From: Pseudomonadota bacterium
Lineage (GTDB): Bacteria > Pseudomonadota > Alphaproteobacteria > Rhizobiales > Xanthobacteraceae
NCBI GenBank assembly: GCA_023432885.1
Contig: JAEZEU010000223.1
Coordinates: forward strand, 1 to 19,480
Length of the DNA: 19,480 nucleotides
Reading direction: 5' to 3'
Every line of letters begins with the position of its first letter. The first letter of the stretch is position 1. The notes under the pieces were generated by a model. It had not been told where the DNA came from and ran no database searches. It saw only the letters and a program-made list of their open reading frames with translations. Made by a program: the position numbers and the translations under genes. Below are positions 1 to 9,128 of the stretch, one piece after another.

Positions 1-111
1 GATGGACTGCCGATCAATGACGCGTATCCGATGATCGTCCGTGCATGTCGGAGCGCCGTCCTTGCCGTGAGGTTACCGTGAATGCGATGGGTCATGCTGG
101 CTTGGCTGTTG
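1..111. other. Left-edge non-coding stretch
   Basis: All three forward frames hit stops within about 80 bases. The longest is about 26 codons open from the edge and ends near position 81. It resembles no protein I know. I see no RNA gene, promoter or clear palindrome. This may be the 3' flank of a gene to the left, or part of the repeat that follows. Confidence 0.3.
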
Positions 112-600
112 CAAGTGCTGCACGACGGGCAAATCAGTTCGGTTGTCGGAATTTAGGTCAAGCCCTGCGGTGAGAAATATTCTGCTTTACAGAATTGTCG
201 ATCAATGGTCTAACTCGTCCGTCTCGCGCCACTAAGGGACGTTTCGCGATCGTCACGGAACGTTGGCGTGGGATGCGATGGACGCTGCTGGCGTCAGGCG
301 GGCTTGCTCGCCGGACGAAACGCCCGCAGCGGACGGCGAAGTCGTGTGGTCCCGGCGCCGCGACCGTGGCGTCTATCCCCGCCGGCCCGTGCTGGCGGGG
401 CAACGGTGACAAAAACCGCCGCTCACCGGGGAGAGCACGTATAAGCCGTAAACCATTGCGCGGGGAAAGCCGGGACGTTCTGGCTGTACCTGTAGTTTAA
501 CCCGTGTGCTCTTTTACCACCGGACTTTTCGCACACGGGACTGCGGGCGCAGTCGGCGCCCGGCTTTCCCTGCGCCCTCTCGACTGAGAGAGCGACCAAG
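112..600. repeat. Structured dispersed intergenic repeat (Bradyrhizobium-type)
   Basis: This block of about 490 bp holds nested inverted repeats. An outer stem pairs 458-474 with 559-575, 17 bp with a single mismatch. Inside it lies a perfect 9-bp stem (501-509 with 531-539) and a perfect 6-bp hairpin (539-554). A 5-bp stem on CTCTC/GAGAG follows near 577-590. From memory, very similar text occurs many times in Bradyrhizobium and Rhodopseudomonas intergenic regions and is often mis-annotated as short hypothetical proteins. The small ORFs here have composition typical of such spurious calls. The stems are seen directly. The repeat family and its outer boundaries are recollection and approximate. 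It could be a non-autonomous mobile element or a structured RNA. Confidence 0.55.
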
Positions 601-653
601 ATTGGCAAGACTCGAGCGAAAACGCGCTGCGAGAATGATCGCGCATGCTTCCA

Positions 654-767
654 CGTCATTACGAGCGAAGCCATCCATCTATCCCCGTGGAGACAGACGG
701 ATTGCTTCGTCGCGGAGCCTGTCATCGGGCGCGCGTTCGCCCGACCCGTTGGCTCCTCGCAATGACG
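654..767. repeat. Palindromic intergenic element, CGTCATT...AATGACG type
   Basis: The ends are inverted copies of one another. The left end begins CGTCATTACGAGCGAAGCCA, and the right end reads, in reverse complement, CGTCATTGCGAGGAGCCA. That is near-perfect pairing with one substitution and a two-base gap. The element stops 12 bases short of the ahcY stop codon, so ahcY mRNA would end in a long hairpin. I recognise the end sequence as a frequent Bradyrhizobium REP-like element, from memory. A role as a 3' transcript stabiliser or terminator is inference. Confidence 0.65.
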
Positions 768-779
768 AACGAGAAGCCC

Positions 780-2210
780 TCAGTACCGGTAATGATCGCT
801 CTTGTACGGGCCTTCCGGCTTGACGCCGATGTAGTCGGCCTGGTCCTTGCGCAGCTCGGTCAGCTTGACGCCGATCTTGGCGAGGTGCAGGCGCGCCACC
901 TTCTCGTCCAGCGTCTTCGGCAGCACATAGACCTTTTTTTCGTACTTGCCGTCCTTGTTGTTGGCGAACAGCTCGATCTGCGCCAGCGTCTGGTTGGTGA
1001 AGGAGGCCGACATCACGAAGGACGGGTGGCCCATGGCGTTGCCGAGGTTCACCAGGCGCCCTTCCGACAGCAGGATGATGCGGTGCTTGTCGGGGAATTC
1101 GATCTCGTCGACCTGCGGCTTGATGTTGGTCCATTTCAGATTGCGCAGATGCGCGATCTGGATCTCGTTGTCGAAGTGGCCGATGTTGCAGACGATGGCG
1201 CGATCCTTCATCGCCCGCATGTGCTCGATGGTGATGATGTCCTTGTTGCCGGTTGCGGTGACGAAAATGTCGGCCCGCGGCGCGGCGTCTTCCATGGTCA
1301 CGACCTCATAGCCTTCCATCGCCGCCTGCAGCGCGCAGATAGGATCGACTTCGGAAACCATGACGCGGCAGCCGGCCTGGCGCAGCGAGGCCGCCGAACC
1401 CTTGCCGACGTCGCCAAAGCCCGCGACCATCGCGACCTTGCCCGACAGCATTACGTCGGTGCCGCGGCGAATACCATCGACCAGCGACTCGCGGCAGCCA
1501 TAGAGATTGTCGAACTTCGATTTCGTGACGCTGTCGTTGACGTTGATCGCCGGGAACAGCAGCGTGCCCTTGTTGGCCATCTCATAGAGGCGATGCACAC
1601 CGGTCGTGGTTTCCTCCGAGACACCCTTGATGTTCTTGGCGATCTCCGCAAACCAGCCCTTCGGCTTCTCCTTCAACAGGCGCTTGATCAGCGCGAAGAA
1701 GATTTCCTCTTCCTCCGAACCCGGCTTGTCGAGGAAGGCAGTGTCGCCCTTCTCGGCGCGGTAGCCGGCATGTACCAGCATGGTGGCATCGCCGCCGTCG
1801 TCGAGAATCATGTTCGGCGTGCCGCCGCCGTGCCAGTCAAACAGCTTTGCGGTGTAGTCCCAGTACTCGGCAAGCGTCTCGCCCTTCACGGCGAACACGG
1901 GAATGCCGGCAGCGGCGATCGCCGCGGCCGCGTGATCCTGCGTCGAATAGATGTTGCAGGAAACCCAGCGGATGTCGGCGCCGAGCGCAGCCAGCGTCTC
2001 GATCAGCACCGCGGTCTGGATCGTCATGTGCAGCGAGCCGGCGATGCGAGCGCCCTTCAAGGGCTGCTTCGGGCCGTACTCCTCACGCGTCGCCATCAAG
2101 CCGGGCATTTCCGTCTCGGCCAGCGAGATTTCCTTGCGGCCGAACTCGGCGAGCGAGATGTCCTTGACGATGTAATCGGTGAAGGCTGGCTTCTGGGCAG
2201 CGGCGGTCAT
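780..2210 (-). CDS. ahcY: Adenosylhomocysteinase (S-adenosyl-L-homocysteine hydrolase)
   Basis: This cytoplasmic NAD-dependent enzyme splits S-adenosylhomocysteine into adenosine and homocysteine. It removes the product inhibitor of methyltransferases and returns homocysteine to the methionine cycle. The 476-residue protein has the usual bacterial length. The family segment SEETTTGVHRLY is at about 198-209, the NAD-binding loop GFGDVGKG at 264-271, and HFDNEI at 345-350. The C-terminus ends KSDHYRY, whose Lys and Tyr reach into the partner subunit's NAD site in this family. The ATG at 2210 has an AGGAAC-like ribosome site a few bases upstream and a typical N-terminus. It lies 126 bp downstream of metK on the same strand, with a palindromic repeat between them, so co-transcription is likely. 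The identification is secure. Confidence 0.97.
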   Translation of the reverse strand: MTAAAQKPAFTDYIVKDISLAEFGRKEISLAETEMPGLMATREEYGPKQPLKGARIAGSLHMTIQTAVLIETLAALGADIRWVSCNIYSTQDHAAAAIAAAGIPVFAVKGETLAEYWDYTAKLFDWHGGGTPNMILDDGGDATMLVHAGYRAEKGDTAFLDKPGSEEEEIFFALIKRLLKEKPKGWFAEIAKNIKGVSEETTTGVHRLYEMANKGTLLFPAINVNDSVTKSKFDNLYGCRESLVDGIRRGTDVMLSGKVAMVAGFGDVGKGSAASLRQAGCRVMVSEVDPICALQAAMEGYEVVTMEDAAPRADIFVTATGNKDIITIEHMRAMKDRAIVCNIGHFDNEIQIAHLRNLKWTNIKPQVDEIEFPDKHRIILLSEGRLVNLGNAMGHPSFVMSASFTNQTLAQIELFANNKDGKYEKKVYVLPKTLDEKVARLHLAKIGVKLTELRKDQADYIGVKPEGPYKSDHYRY

Positions 2211-2232
2211 GAGAGGTTCCTGTTGTCTGACT

Positions 2233-2330
2233 CGTCATTCCGGGGCGCTGCACAGGGGCGAATCCGGAATCTCGAAATGATGGAGAGGGATTCCGGGTTC
2301 GCTCGCCCTCGCAAGCGCCCCGGAATGACG
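2233..2330. repeat. Palindromic intergenic element between metK and ahcY
   Basis: The ends form a perfect 17-bp inverted repeat, CGTCATTCCGGGGCGCT at 2233-2249 and its exact reverse complement at 2314-2330. A second, inner arm pair contains GCGAAT-CCGGAATC and its near complement, so the whole 98-bp unit folds into a long two-part hairpin. It begins six bases after the metK stop codon and ends about 20 bases before the ahcY start. From memory this is another widespread Bradyrhizobium element, of a different family from the one at 654-767. It probably modulates metK-ahcY read-through or message stability; that role is inference. Confidence 0.75.
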
Positions 2331-2336
2331 CAAGAA

Positions 2337-3533
<1,197 letters not shown>

Positions 3534-3592
3534 CAAACCCTCTTCTTGGCGCCGGAGTGCCGGCGGCTGTGTTCGTGATGGAGTTTCGGATG

Positions 3593-4948
3593 TCAGTCTC
3601 GACGGCGAGAGATGACGTAGGATTCGTCGTAAAACCAGAGCCCGTTATGCTTGCGCAGAACCTCCCGCGTCGCCTCGAGAGTTCGGCTGTTTTCAGTCAT
3701 TTCCGCCAACCGGTCGTCTTCAATTTGGGCGACATACACCGCCGCATTCCACGCTGCAAAGGCCGTCGAGGTTCCGATCGCGCCGGTCACCTCGTTGGGC
3801 AGCGCTTCCATATCATAACGAAAGATCGAACGGTTATCCGCATAGGCATTAAAGTTAAGGTCGCGCCCAGCCGACCCCAGTTCATATTTTACGGCGCGCA
3901 ATAGCTCATGCCGGCTCACTGTGAAAGGATTTTCTCCCGGCCAGACCGTCTGGATGATTTCAAGGCCCGGATCGTGCCCGTAGGAGTGGATTCCGATCAG
4001 CCGGCCACCGGCCCGCAGTGCCCGGGCCAAAGGAGCAATGATGCGCTTGGCGCGGAAATTCACAGAGGATTTGGCCCGATAGGGCTGGGAGGCGATGACG
4101 AGATCGAAATTGGCCTCGGTTCGGCCGGCCCGGGGGATGATCGAATCGAGCAGAAACCGATGGTCCTCCCGGTACAGCACCAGCGCAACGGGCCGTTCAT
4201 AGATCGGCATGCCCGATTTGGGGCTGACATTGGCCCGCCAGTTTTGCTCCAGAAACGGCCCAAATTCAGCGATTTGCGCCTCGAACTCTCCCGACGAGGC
4301 GCCCCGCAGTGCCACCTCGTGCCAGACCATGCCAGCCGCCGCTGCAGGCGTTGCGGGCGCGAGCCAGGGCGCCTCGGCGTAGTACATGTTGGTGAGTACG
4401 AAGACCGTCGCCGGGTGCTCGAACAGCCGATCCGGGACCTTGTCCAGCGTCAGGCGGACATCCTCCAGGCTCAGCTCCTTGCCGGCGATGTAGAACGGCA
4501 TATGCGGAAAGCGGCCGTGCATCGAGCGCAGCACCCGCGCCAGCACGGTGCCATCGCCTACGCCTGCATCGAAGACCCGCAGCGCCGGCGGACGGGGATG
4601 GATGCTGGCGAGCTCCAGCGCGACGCGGTCGGCGATGACGCGCTTCTCGCTGCAGGTGTGGACGAACAGCAGGTATTTCTGCCGGTTCTCGAAGAAGCGG
4701 AAGTTGCCGCGGGGGTCGCGCTTCTCCGGCACCACCTCGAGCCCGCGCGCCGGCGGCAGGCCGCCGGGCGTGGAGGCCGCGATATAGTTCTCGATACGCT
4801 CCAGCGTGTCGGTCGTAATGCGCTTACCCTCCCGCAGCCGGGCCACGAGTTTGCCGTCATTGACAGCCCGGCGACCGAAGGTCGATTCCGCCATATCCGA
4901 ACGGCGGCAGAATTCAGTGATCTGGGCCAGAAGCTGGTCGTTTTTCAT
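3593..4948 (-). CDS. SAM-dependent methyltransferase with N-terminal HTH-like segment
   Basis: The predicted protein has 451 residues and its target is unknown. Residues about 1-56 are a compact helical segment (ITEFCRRSDMAESTFG, then a basic stretch ending TLERIENYIA). It resembles small helix-turn-helix-like domains I recall from Bradyrhizobium. From about 120 on is a class I methyltransferase core. The SAM-binding glycine motif FDAGVGDG is at 126-133, a motif IV-like FDLVIASQPY at 281-290, and a post-core LRAGGRLIGIHSYG strand at about 311-324. The C-terminal 120 residues match no family I can name. The ATG at 4948 is chosen because the recognisable domain starts there. The open frame runs 41 codons further upstream with no convincing start, and the ribosome site at 4948 is weak. 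Its place upstream of metK and ahcY suggests a link to SAM homeostasis. It could be a regulator, or an enzyme acting on a small molecule or protein. Confidence 0.75.
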   Translation of the reverse strand: MKNDQLLAQITEFCRRSDMAESTFGRRAVNDGKLVARLREGKRITTDTLERIENYIAASTPGGLPPARGLEVVPEKRDPRGNFRFFENRQKYLLFVHTCSEKRVIADRVALELASIHPRPPALRVFDAGVGDGTVLARVLRSMHGRFPHMPFYIAGKELSLEDVRLTLDKVPDRLFEHPATVFVLTNMYYAEAPWLAPATPAAAAGMVWHEVALRGASSGEFEAQIAEFGPFLEQNWRANVSPKSGMPIYERPVALVLYREDHRFLLDSIIPRAGRTEANFDLVIASQPYRAKSSVNFRAKRIIAPLARALRAGGRLIGIHSYGHDPGLEIIQTVWPGENPFTVSRHELLRAVKYELGSAGRDLNFNAYADNRSIFRYDMEALPNEVTGAIGTSTAFAAWNAAVYVAQIEDDRLAEMTENSRTLEATREVLRKHNGLWFYDESYVISRRRD

Positions 4949-5491
4949 CGGAAGCGCGTTGGGATGCCGGTGGGCAGCGTGATCTCGATGACCTTGTCCT
5001 ATCACCGTCTGCCCAACCGGCAAACTGTGTCCCGGCCTACCTACTGGTTGAACCCCGATGCTGCAGCGCAACCAGCCGCAAGGCTTTCCTCACCATTCGC
5101 GGGACAGCGCAACCAGCTTCGGCCGCTCTGCACCACCGCACCCCACCGGCCGGTCGCAGATCGATGCCTGCAACAAGATCATCGCGCTAAGGGGTTTCAC
5201 CAGCGAGAAGCGCGCCACGATCCATTTCTGGCGCACGGTCGGCTGGAAAAGAAGGGCAACTATACGCGAGTGAACGGGGATGCCAGCAAAGCGATCGGCC
5301 TCGCGCCACCGTGCCCGCCTACAAACCTATTAAGACGAGGGCGTGCGAGAGCGCGCGGCGGCAGACCAAGGAGGCACGAAGTCCGGAGAGGCACGCGAGC
5401 TCTTCCGCTGATCCGAAATGGAGCGGCGGGCGCGAGTATCCCGTTTCAGTTTGCAAGCCGTTCAGTCCAGACCAAGTGCTCGAACAACTCG
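4949..5491. other. Decayed intergenic spacer
   Basis: This 543-bp stretch lies between two minus-strand transcription units. On the minus strand, just before the methyltransferase ATG, a short frame reading DKVIEITLPTGIPTRFR ends in a TGA that overlaps that ATG. It is closed upstream by a TAG, so it may be the tail of a lost gene. On the plus strand, about 5157-5360 holds a frameshifted protein remnant (separate entry). The last 130 bases before 5492 show nothing I can identify. I see no tRNA and no clear promoter or terminator. Confidence 0.45.
5157..5360 (+). pseudogene. Frameshifted remnant of a probable TPR-repeat protein
   Basis: The plus-strand frame from about 5157 reads IDACNKIIALRGFTSEK, then a stretch ending FWRTVGW. 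The sense then continues one frame over as KKGNYTRVNGDASKAIGLAP, and again in another frame as VPAY. Restoring one base near 5245 gives GW-N-KKGNY. From memory, this pattern (DACN, then FWRAVGWNKKG, then DAxxAIRLAP) resembles tetratricopeptide proteins common in Bradyrhizobium. There are at least two frameshifts, no start codon context and no full-length frame, so it is not functional. The reading-frame continuity is seen in the sequence. The family name is an inference. Confidence 0.4.
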
Positions 5492-6610
5492 TTACTTGCC
5501 CCACACCTCGCTGGCGATCTCTACGGCCAGGCGCAGCTTTGCCCATTGTTCCTCCTCGGAGAGGACGTTGCCCTCTTCGGTCGAAGCAAAGCCGCATTGC
5601 GGCGACAGCGCGAGCTGCTCGAGCGGCGCAAACTTTGCCGCTTCGTCGAGCCGGCGCTTGATGTCGTCCTTCTTTTCCAGCTCACCGAACTTCGAAGTGA
5701 TGACGCCGACCACCACGACCTTGTTGCCGCTGGGCAGGTAGCGAAGCGGCTCGAAGCCGCCCGCGCGGTCGGAATCGTATTCCAGGAAATAGCCGTCGTA
5801 ATTGGTACCGCCGAGCATGATCTCTGCCACCGGTTCGTAGCCGCCGGAGGAAATCCAGGTCGAACGGAAATTGCCGCGACAGACATGCGTGGTGATGACC
5901 ATGTCGGCCGGCTTCTCCGCTATGGCGTAGTTGATGATGCGGGCGTAGATCTCCTGCAGGCCGTCAGGGTTGTCGCCGCGCTCACGCGCCTTCTGCAATT
6001 CGTCCTGCGAGCAGAGATAGGCCCAGACCGTATCGTCGAACTGAAGATAGCGGCAGCCGGCCTCGTAGAAGGCCTTGACCGCCTTGCGGTAAGTCTTGCC
6101 GAGATCGGCATAGAACTCCTCGAGGTCCGGATAGACCTTGTTCGAGATCGACTTGCGGCCGCCCCGGAAATGCAGCACCGCCGGCGACGGGATCGTCATC
6201 TTGGGCGTGACATGGGCGATGTCGGCGTGCTTCTTCAAGAACCTGAAATGATCCAGCATCGGATGGTCGTCAGGGAAGTCGAGTTTGCCGATCACGCGCA
6301 CCGCATCATGCCGGGTCTGCACACCCGCAAACTGAATACCGGTTTCGGGGTGGAACAGCTCACAGCCGGTCAGCTTGGCGAGGAAGTCGAAATGCCACCA
6401 GGAGCGGCGGAACTCGCCGTCGGTCGCGAGCTTCAGGCCGACCGAGGCCTGCCGATGCACGACCTTCTCAATCTCCATGTCCTCGATCTTGCGCAGTTCC
6501 TCGGGCGTGATTTCGCCCTTCTCCAGCCTCGCGCGGGCTTCCTTGATTTTGGCGGGGCGCAGGAGGCTGCCGACCTCGTCGGCGCGGAAGGGAGGCTTGG
6601 TTCGCTGCAT
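5492..6610 (-). CDS. Cobalamin-independent MetE-like methyltransferase (YxjG/YxjH-type)
   Basis: The 372-residue protein matches the C-terminal, zinc-bearing half of methionine synthase MetE. It lacks the N-terminal half of true MetE (about 750 residues). The expected zinc ligands are present: His242 and Cys244 in THVCRG, Glu277 in LEYDSD, and Cys339 in SPQCGF. A DGE segment is at 64-66. Family members of this size transfer methyl groups to homocysteine or other thiols. Related short enzymes include epoxyalkane:coenzyme M transferase, so the substrate is uncertain. The ATG at 6610 has a GGAG site nine bases upstream and starts only 21 bp after the livF stop, so it appears to be the last gene of the liv operon. 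That suggests the imported compound may be a methyl donor or thiol-linked substrate, which is inference. Confidence 0.85.
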   Translation of the reverse strand: MQRTKPPFRADEVGSLLRPAKIKEARARLEKGEITPEELRKIEDMEIEKVVHRQASVGLKLATDGEFRRSWWHFDFLAKLTGCELFHPETGIQFAGVQTRHDAVRVIGKLDFPDDHPMLDHFRFLKKHADIAHVTPKMTIPSPAVLHFRGGRKSISNKVYPDLEEFYADLGKTYRKAVKAFYEAGCRYLQFDDTVWAYLCSQDELQKARERGDNPDGLQEIYARIINYAIAEKPADMVITTHVCRGNFRSTWISSGGYEPVAEIMLGGTNYDGYFLEYDSDRAGGFEPLRYLPSGNKVVVVGVITSKFGELEKKDDIKRRLDEAAKFAPLEQLALSPQCGFASTEEGNVLSEEEQWAKLRLAVEIASEVWGK

Positions 6611-6631
6611 GGTCTTGAGCTCCGAGATTCG

Positions 6632-7351
6632 TCAGTGGCCGGCGGTCCCGCCGGAAACGCCGAGATGACGCTCCAGCGCCGAGGGATCGGCCTTGAGGGC
6701 ACTGCTCGGCGCATCGTGAACGATGGCGCCGCGCTCCAATATCACAACACGGTCGGCCAGCCCCAGAATCTTTTGCGCATTCTGCTCGACAATGATCGAG
6801 CAGATGCCGCCCGCGCGGGTAATGGCGCCGAGCGCCCTCAGCAATTCCTCGACGATGATGGGCGCCAGCCCCTCGGTCGGCTCATCCAAAAGTAGAACCT
6901 TTGGGTTGAGCGTAAGGGCCCGGCCGATCGCCAGCATCTGCTGTTCGCCCCCGGAAAGCTGGTTGCCGTAGTTGCTGCGCCGTTCCTTCAGGCGAGGAAA
7001 CATCTCGTAAACCTTGTCTACCGTCCAAGGCCCCGGTTGCGCCACCGCCGTCATGTTTTCCTCGACGGTGAGCGAGCGGAAGATGTTGCGCTCCTGCGGC
7101 ACCCAGCCGATCCCGGCCCGCGCCCGCTGGTCTGGCCGCAGCGCAGTAATGTCGCTGCCGCCGAGCGCGAGGCTACCGCCGAAGCGGCGGGTGATGCCGA
7201 CAATGGAATTGATCAGCGTGGTCTTGCCGGTGCCGTTGCGGCCGAGCAGCGCCAGCACCTGGCTCTCCGGCAGGCTGAGCGACATGCCGGGCAGCACCAC
7301 CGCCTCTCCATAGCCGGCCCGCAGGTTGTCGATTGCAAGCAGTTCAGGCAT
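6632..7351 (-). CDS. livF: Branched-chain-amino-acid-type ABC transporter ATP-binding protein LivF
   Basis: This is one of the two cytoplasmic ATPase subunits that power the importer. The 239-residue protein has Walker A GRNGTGKTT (37-45), a Q-loop in PQERNIF (85-91), the ABC signature LSGGEQQ (132-138) and Walker B VLLLDEP (152-158). The VEQN segment replaces the usual H-loop His, as is normal in LivF. Its start overlaps the end of livG by 8 bp, so translation is probably coupled. LivF-type subunits do not reveal the substrate. In Rhizobiales and Rhodopseudomonas such systems carry amino acids, amides, urea or aromatic acids. Confidence 0.93.
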   Translation of the reverse strand: MPELLAIDNLRAGYGEAVVLPGMSLSLPESQVLALLGRNGTGKTTLINSIVGITRRFGGSLALGGSDITALRPDQRARAGIGWVPQERNIFRSLTVEENMTAVAQPGPWTVDKVYEMFPRLKERRSNYGNQLSGGEQQMLAIGRALTLNPKVLLLDEPTEGLAPIIVEELLRALGAITRAGGICSIIVEQNAQKILGLADRVVILERGAIVHDAPSSALKADPSALERHLGVSGGTAGH

Positions 7352-8096
7352 CAGCGCCCTCGCCGAGATAGACCGCCCTCACCTGCGGGTCGCGCGCCAC
7401 CGCCTGCGGCGGCCCCTCCACCAGCATGGCGCCGTTGACCAGCACCGAGATGCGATCGGCAAAGGAGAACACGAGGTCCATATCATGCTCGATCAGGAGC
7501 ACCGTGACGTCGCGCGGCAGCGCAGCGACGGCGGCAAGGATGTCGTGCCGCTCGCTTTCGGGCACGCCGGCGGCGGGCTCGTCCAGCAGCAGCACGCGGG
7601 GCCTTGCGGCGATGGCGACCGCGATCTCCAAAAGCCGCTGCTTGCCGTAGGGCAGCGTGGCGGTCAGTTCGTTCATGACGTCGAGCAGGTGAAAGCGGGA
7701 GAGGATGTCGGCGAGCTCTTCGTTGACGTCGCTGCGCGTTCCCATACGCCGCCACCAGTCGCCGCCGCGGCCGAGCCGTTCGGATACTGCAAGCCCGATC
7801 GTCTCCAGCGGAGTCAGGTCGGCATAGAGCTGGTTGATTTGAAAGGTGCGCGACAGGCCGCGCAGCACGCGCTTGTGCACGGCAAGATCTGTGATGTCCT
7901 GGCCCTCGAGCAGGATGCGGCCGGAATCCGGCTGCAGAACGCCGGTGAGCAGATTGATTACGGTGGTCTTGCCGGCGCCGTTCGGGCCGATCAGCGCGTG
8001 GCGAGCGCCCCGCTCCACCCGGAGCGAGAGGTCGCGCGTGACCTTCAGTCCGCCGAACGACTTTTGCAGATCTTTCGTCTCTAGCGCCACCGTCAT
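7344..8096 (-). CDS. livG: Branched-chain-amino-acid-type ABC transporter ATP-binding protein LivG
   Basis: This is the second ATPase subunit and pairs with LivF below the membrane. In its 250 residues are Walker A GPNGAGKTT (37-45), a signature variant LPYGKQR (148-154) where LivG proteins usually have L-x-YGxQR, Walker B RVLLLDEP (167-174) and the H-loop EHD (203-205). The C-terminal VYLGEG tail is typical of LivG. The ATG at 8096 overlaps the livM stop in an ATGA arrangement, which points to translational coupling. Confidence 0.94.
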   Translation of the reverse strand: MTVALETKDLQKSFGGLKVTRDLSLRVERGARHALIGPNGAGKTTVINLLTGVLQPDSGRILLEGQDITDLAVHKRVLRGLSRTFQINQLYADLTPLETIGLAVSERLGRGGDWWRRMGTRSDVNEELADILSRFHLLDVMNELTATLPYGKQRLLEIAVAIAARPRVLLLDEPAAGVPESERHDILAAVAALPRDVTVLLIEHDMDLVFSFADRISVLVNGAMLVEGPPQAVARDPQVRAVYLGEGADA

Positions 8097-9124
8097 GATG
8101 CCTCGCCCTCCGGCACGGCGACGGCTACCTTGCGGCCGGTGATCTTCCGGATGACGAAGTTAGGCAGCCACAACACCCAGCGATGGATGCGCGCGCGGCC
8201 GACCATCACGATGACCACAAGCACGAGACCGATCCAGAACAGCCAGTATTGCGGCGTAATCGCCTGGAACAGTTCCTGCAGTATCTTGAAGAGAACGGCC
8301 CCGATCAGCCCGCCATAGAGATAGCCGGTGCCGCCGATGACGAGCACCAGCATCAGGTCGGCAGAACGCTCGAACGAGAACACGTCAAGCGAGGCCAGTG
8401 CCGTAGTCTGGGTGAACAGCGCGCCTGCGATGCCGGCATAGAACGCCGCCAGCGTGTAGATTGCGACCAGCCGGCGGTTGACGGGAATTCCGATCGCCGA
8501 AGCGCGCAGGGGATTGTTCTTGATCGCACGCAGCGACAAGCCGAACGGCGAGTGCACGACGCGCCGTGCCAGCAGGAACAGCAGGAACAGTACGATAAGG
8601 CTGTACCAGAATCCGGTCTTGCCGAACATGTCGAAGGCGAACAGACCGAGGATGGGCTGCATCTCGATGCCCTGCAGCCCATCGGTGCCGCCGGTGATAT
8701 TGGAGAAGCGCTCAGCAAGCGCTTCCAGGAGCAGCGCGATGCCCAGCGTCACCATCAGCCGCGTCAGGTCGACACCGCGTATTACGAGGAAGCTGGTGAA
8801 GAAACCGAGCACCATGGCCACGAGGCCCGCCACGAGCAGCGCAAGCACCGGCTCGGCGATGATCCCATGAAGGGCAAGAAGCCCTGCCGAATACGCGCCG
8901 ACGCCGAAGAAGGCGGCGTGCCCGAGCGAGACGATACCGGCATAGCCGAGAATCAGGTCGAGCGAGAGCGTGAACAGCGCCAGCCGCAGGATGTCCGTCA
9001 TAATCAGATAGCGCGACGGGAACAGGAACGGACAGGCCAGCACCAGCACCCAGAAGACGACCTCGCTGACACGCCAGCGGCTGGAGGCCATCGCGGAGGT
9101 CGCAACGTCGTTCGCCGCGCTCAT
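8093..9124 (-). CDS. livM: Branched-chain-amino-acid-type ABC transporter permease LivM
   Basis: This inner-membrane permease subunit forms the channel with LivH. The chosen start gives 343 residues with many hydrophobic segments. The conserved LivM motif GYAGIVSLGHAAFFGVGAY follows the second membrane segment, and the cytoplasmic loop SLRAIKNNPLRASAIGI contacts the ATPase in this family. The start at 9124 (MSAANDVATS) lies four bases after the livH stop and has a GGTGA-like ribosome site. A longer frame to 9160 would overlap livH by about 30 bp and adds residues not typical of the family. It overlaps livG by 4 bp at its 3' end. Confidence 0.92.
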   Translation of the reverse strand: MSAANDVATSAMASSRWRVSEVVFWVLVLACPFLFPSRYLIMTDILRLALFTLSLDLILGYAGIVSLGHAAFFGVGAYSAGLLALHGIIAEPVLALLVAGLVAMVLGFFTSFLVIRGVDLTRLMVTLGIALLLEALAERFSNITGGTDGLQGIEMQPILGLFAFDMFGKTGFWYSLIVLFLLFLLARRVVHSPFGLSLRAIKNNPLRASAIGIPVNRRLVAIYTLAAFYAGIAGALFTQTTALASLDVFSFERSADLMLVLVIGGTGYLYGGLIGAVLFKILQELFQAITPQYWLFWIGLVLVVIVMVGRARIHRWVLWLPNFVIRKITGRKVAVAVPEGEAS

Positions 9125-9128
9125 CGCA

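Noticed and set aside
195..500. Short plus-strand ORF of 101 codons
   Set aside because: It lies within the structured repeat, is rich in Arg, Gly and Pro, and resembles spurious hypothetical proteins called on copies of that repeat.
3534..3592. SAM or SAH riboswitch upstream of metK or ahcY
   Set aside because: The metK upstream gap is only 59 bases and the ahcY gap is filled by a dispersed palindrome. I could not find a SAM-II, SAM/SAH or SAH riboswitch fold. A covariance-model search would settle it.
3908..6895. Plus-strand open frame of 995 codons
   Set aside because: It runs antisense to the methyltransferase, the MetE-like gene and part of livF, and crosses the decayed spacer. Its composition is that of a shadow frame.
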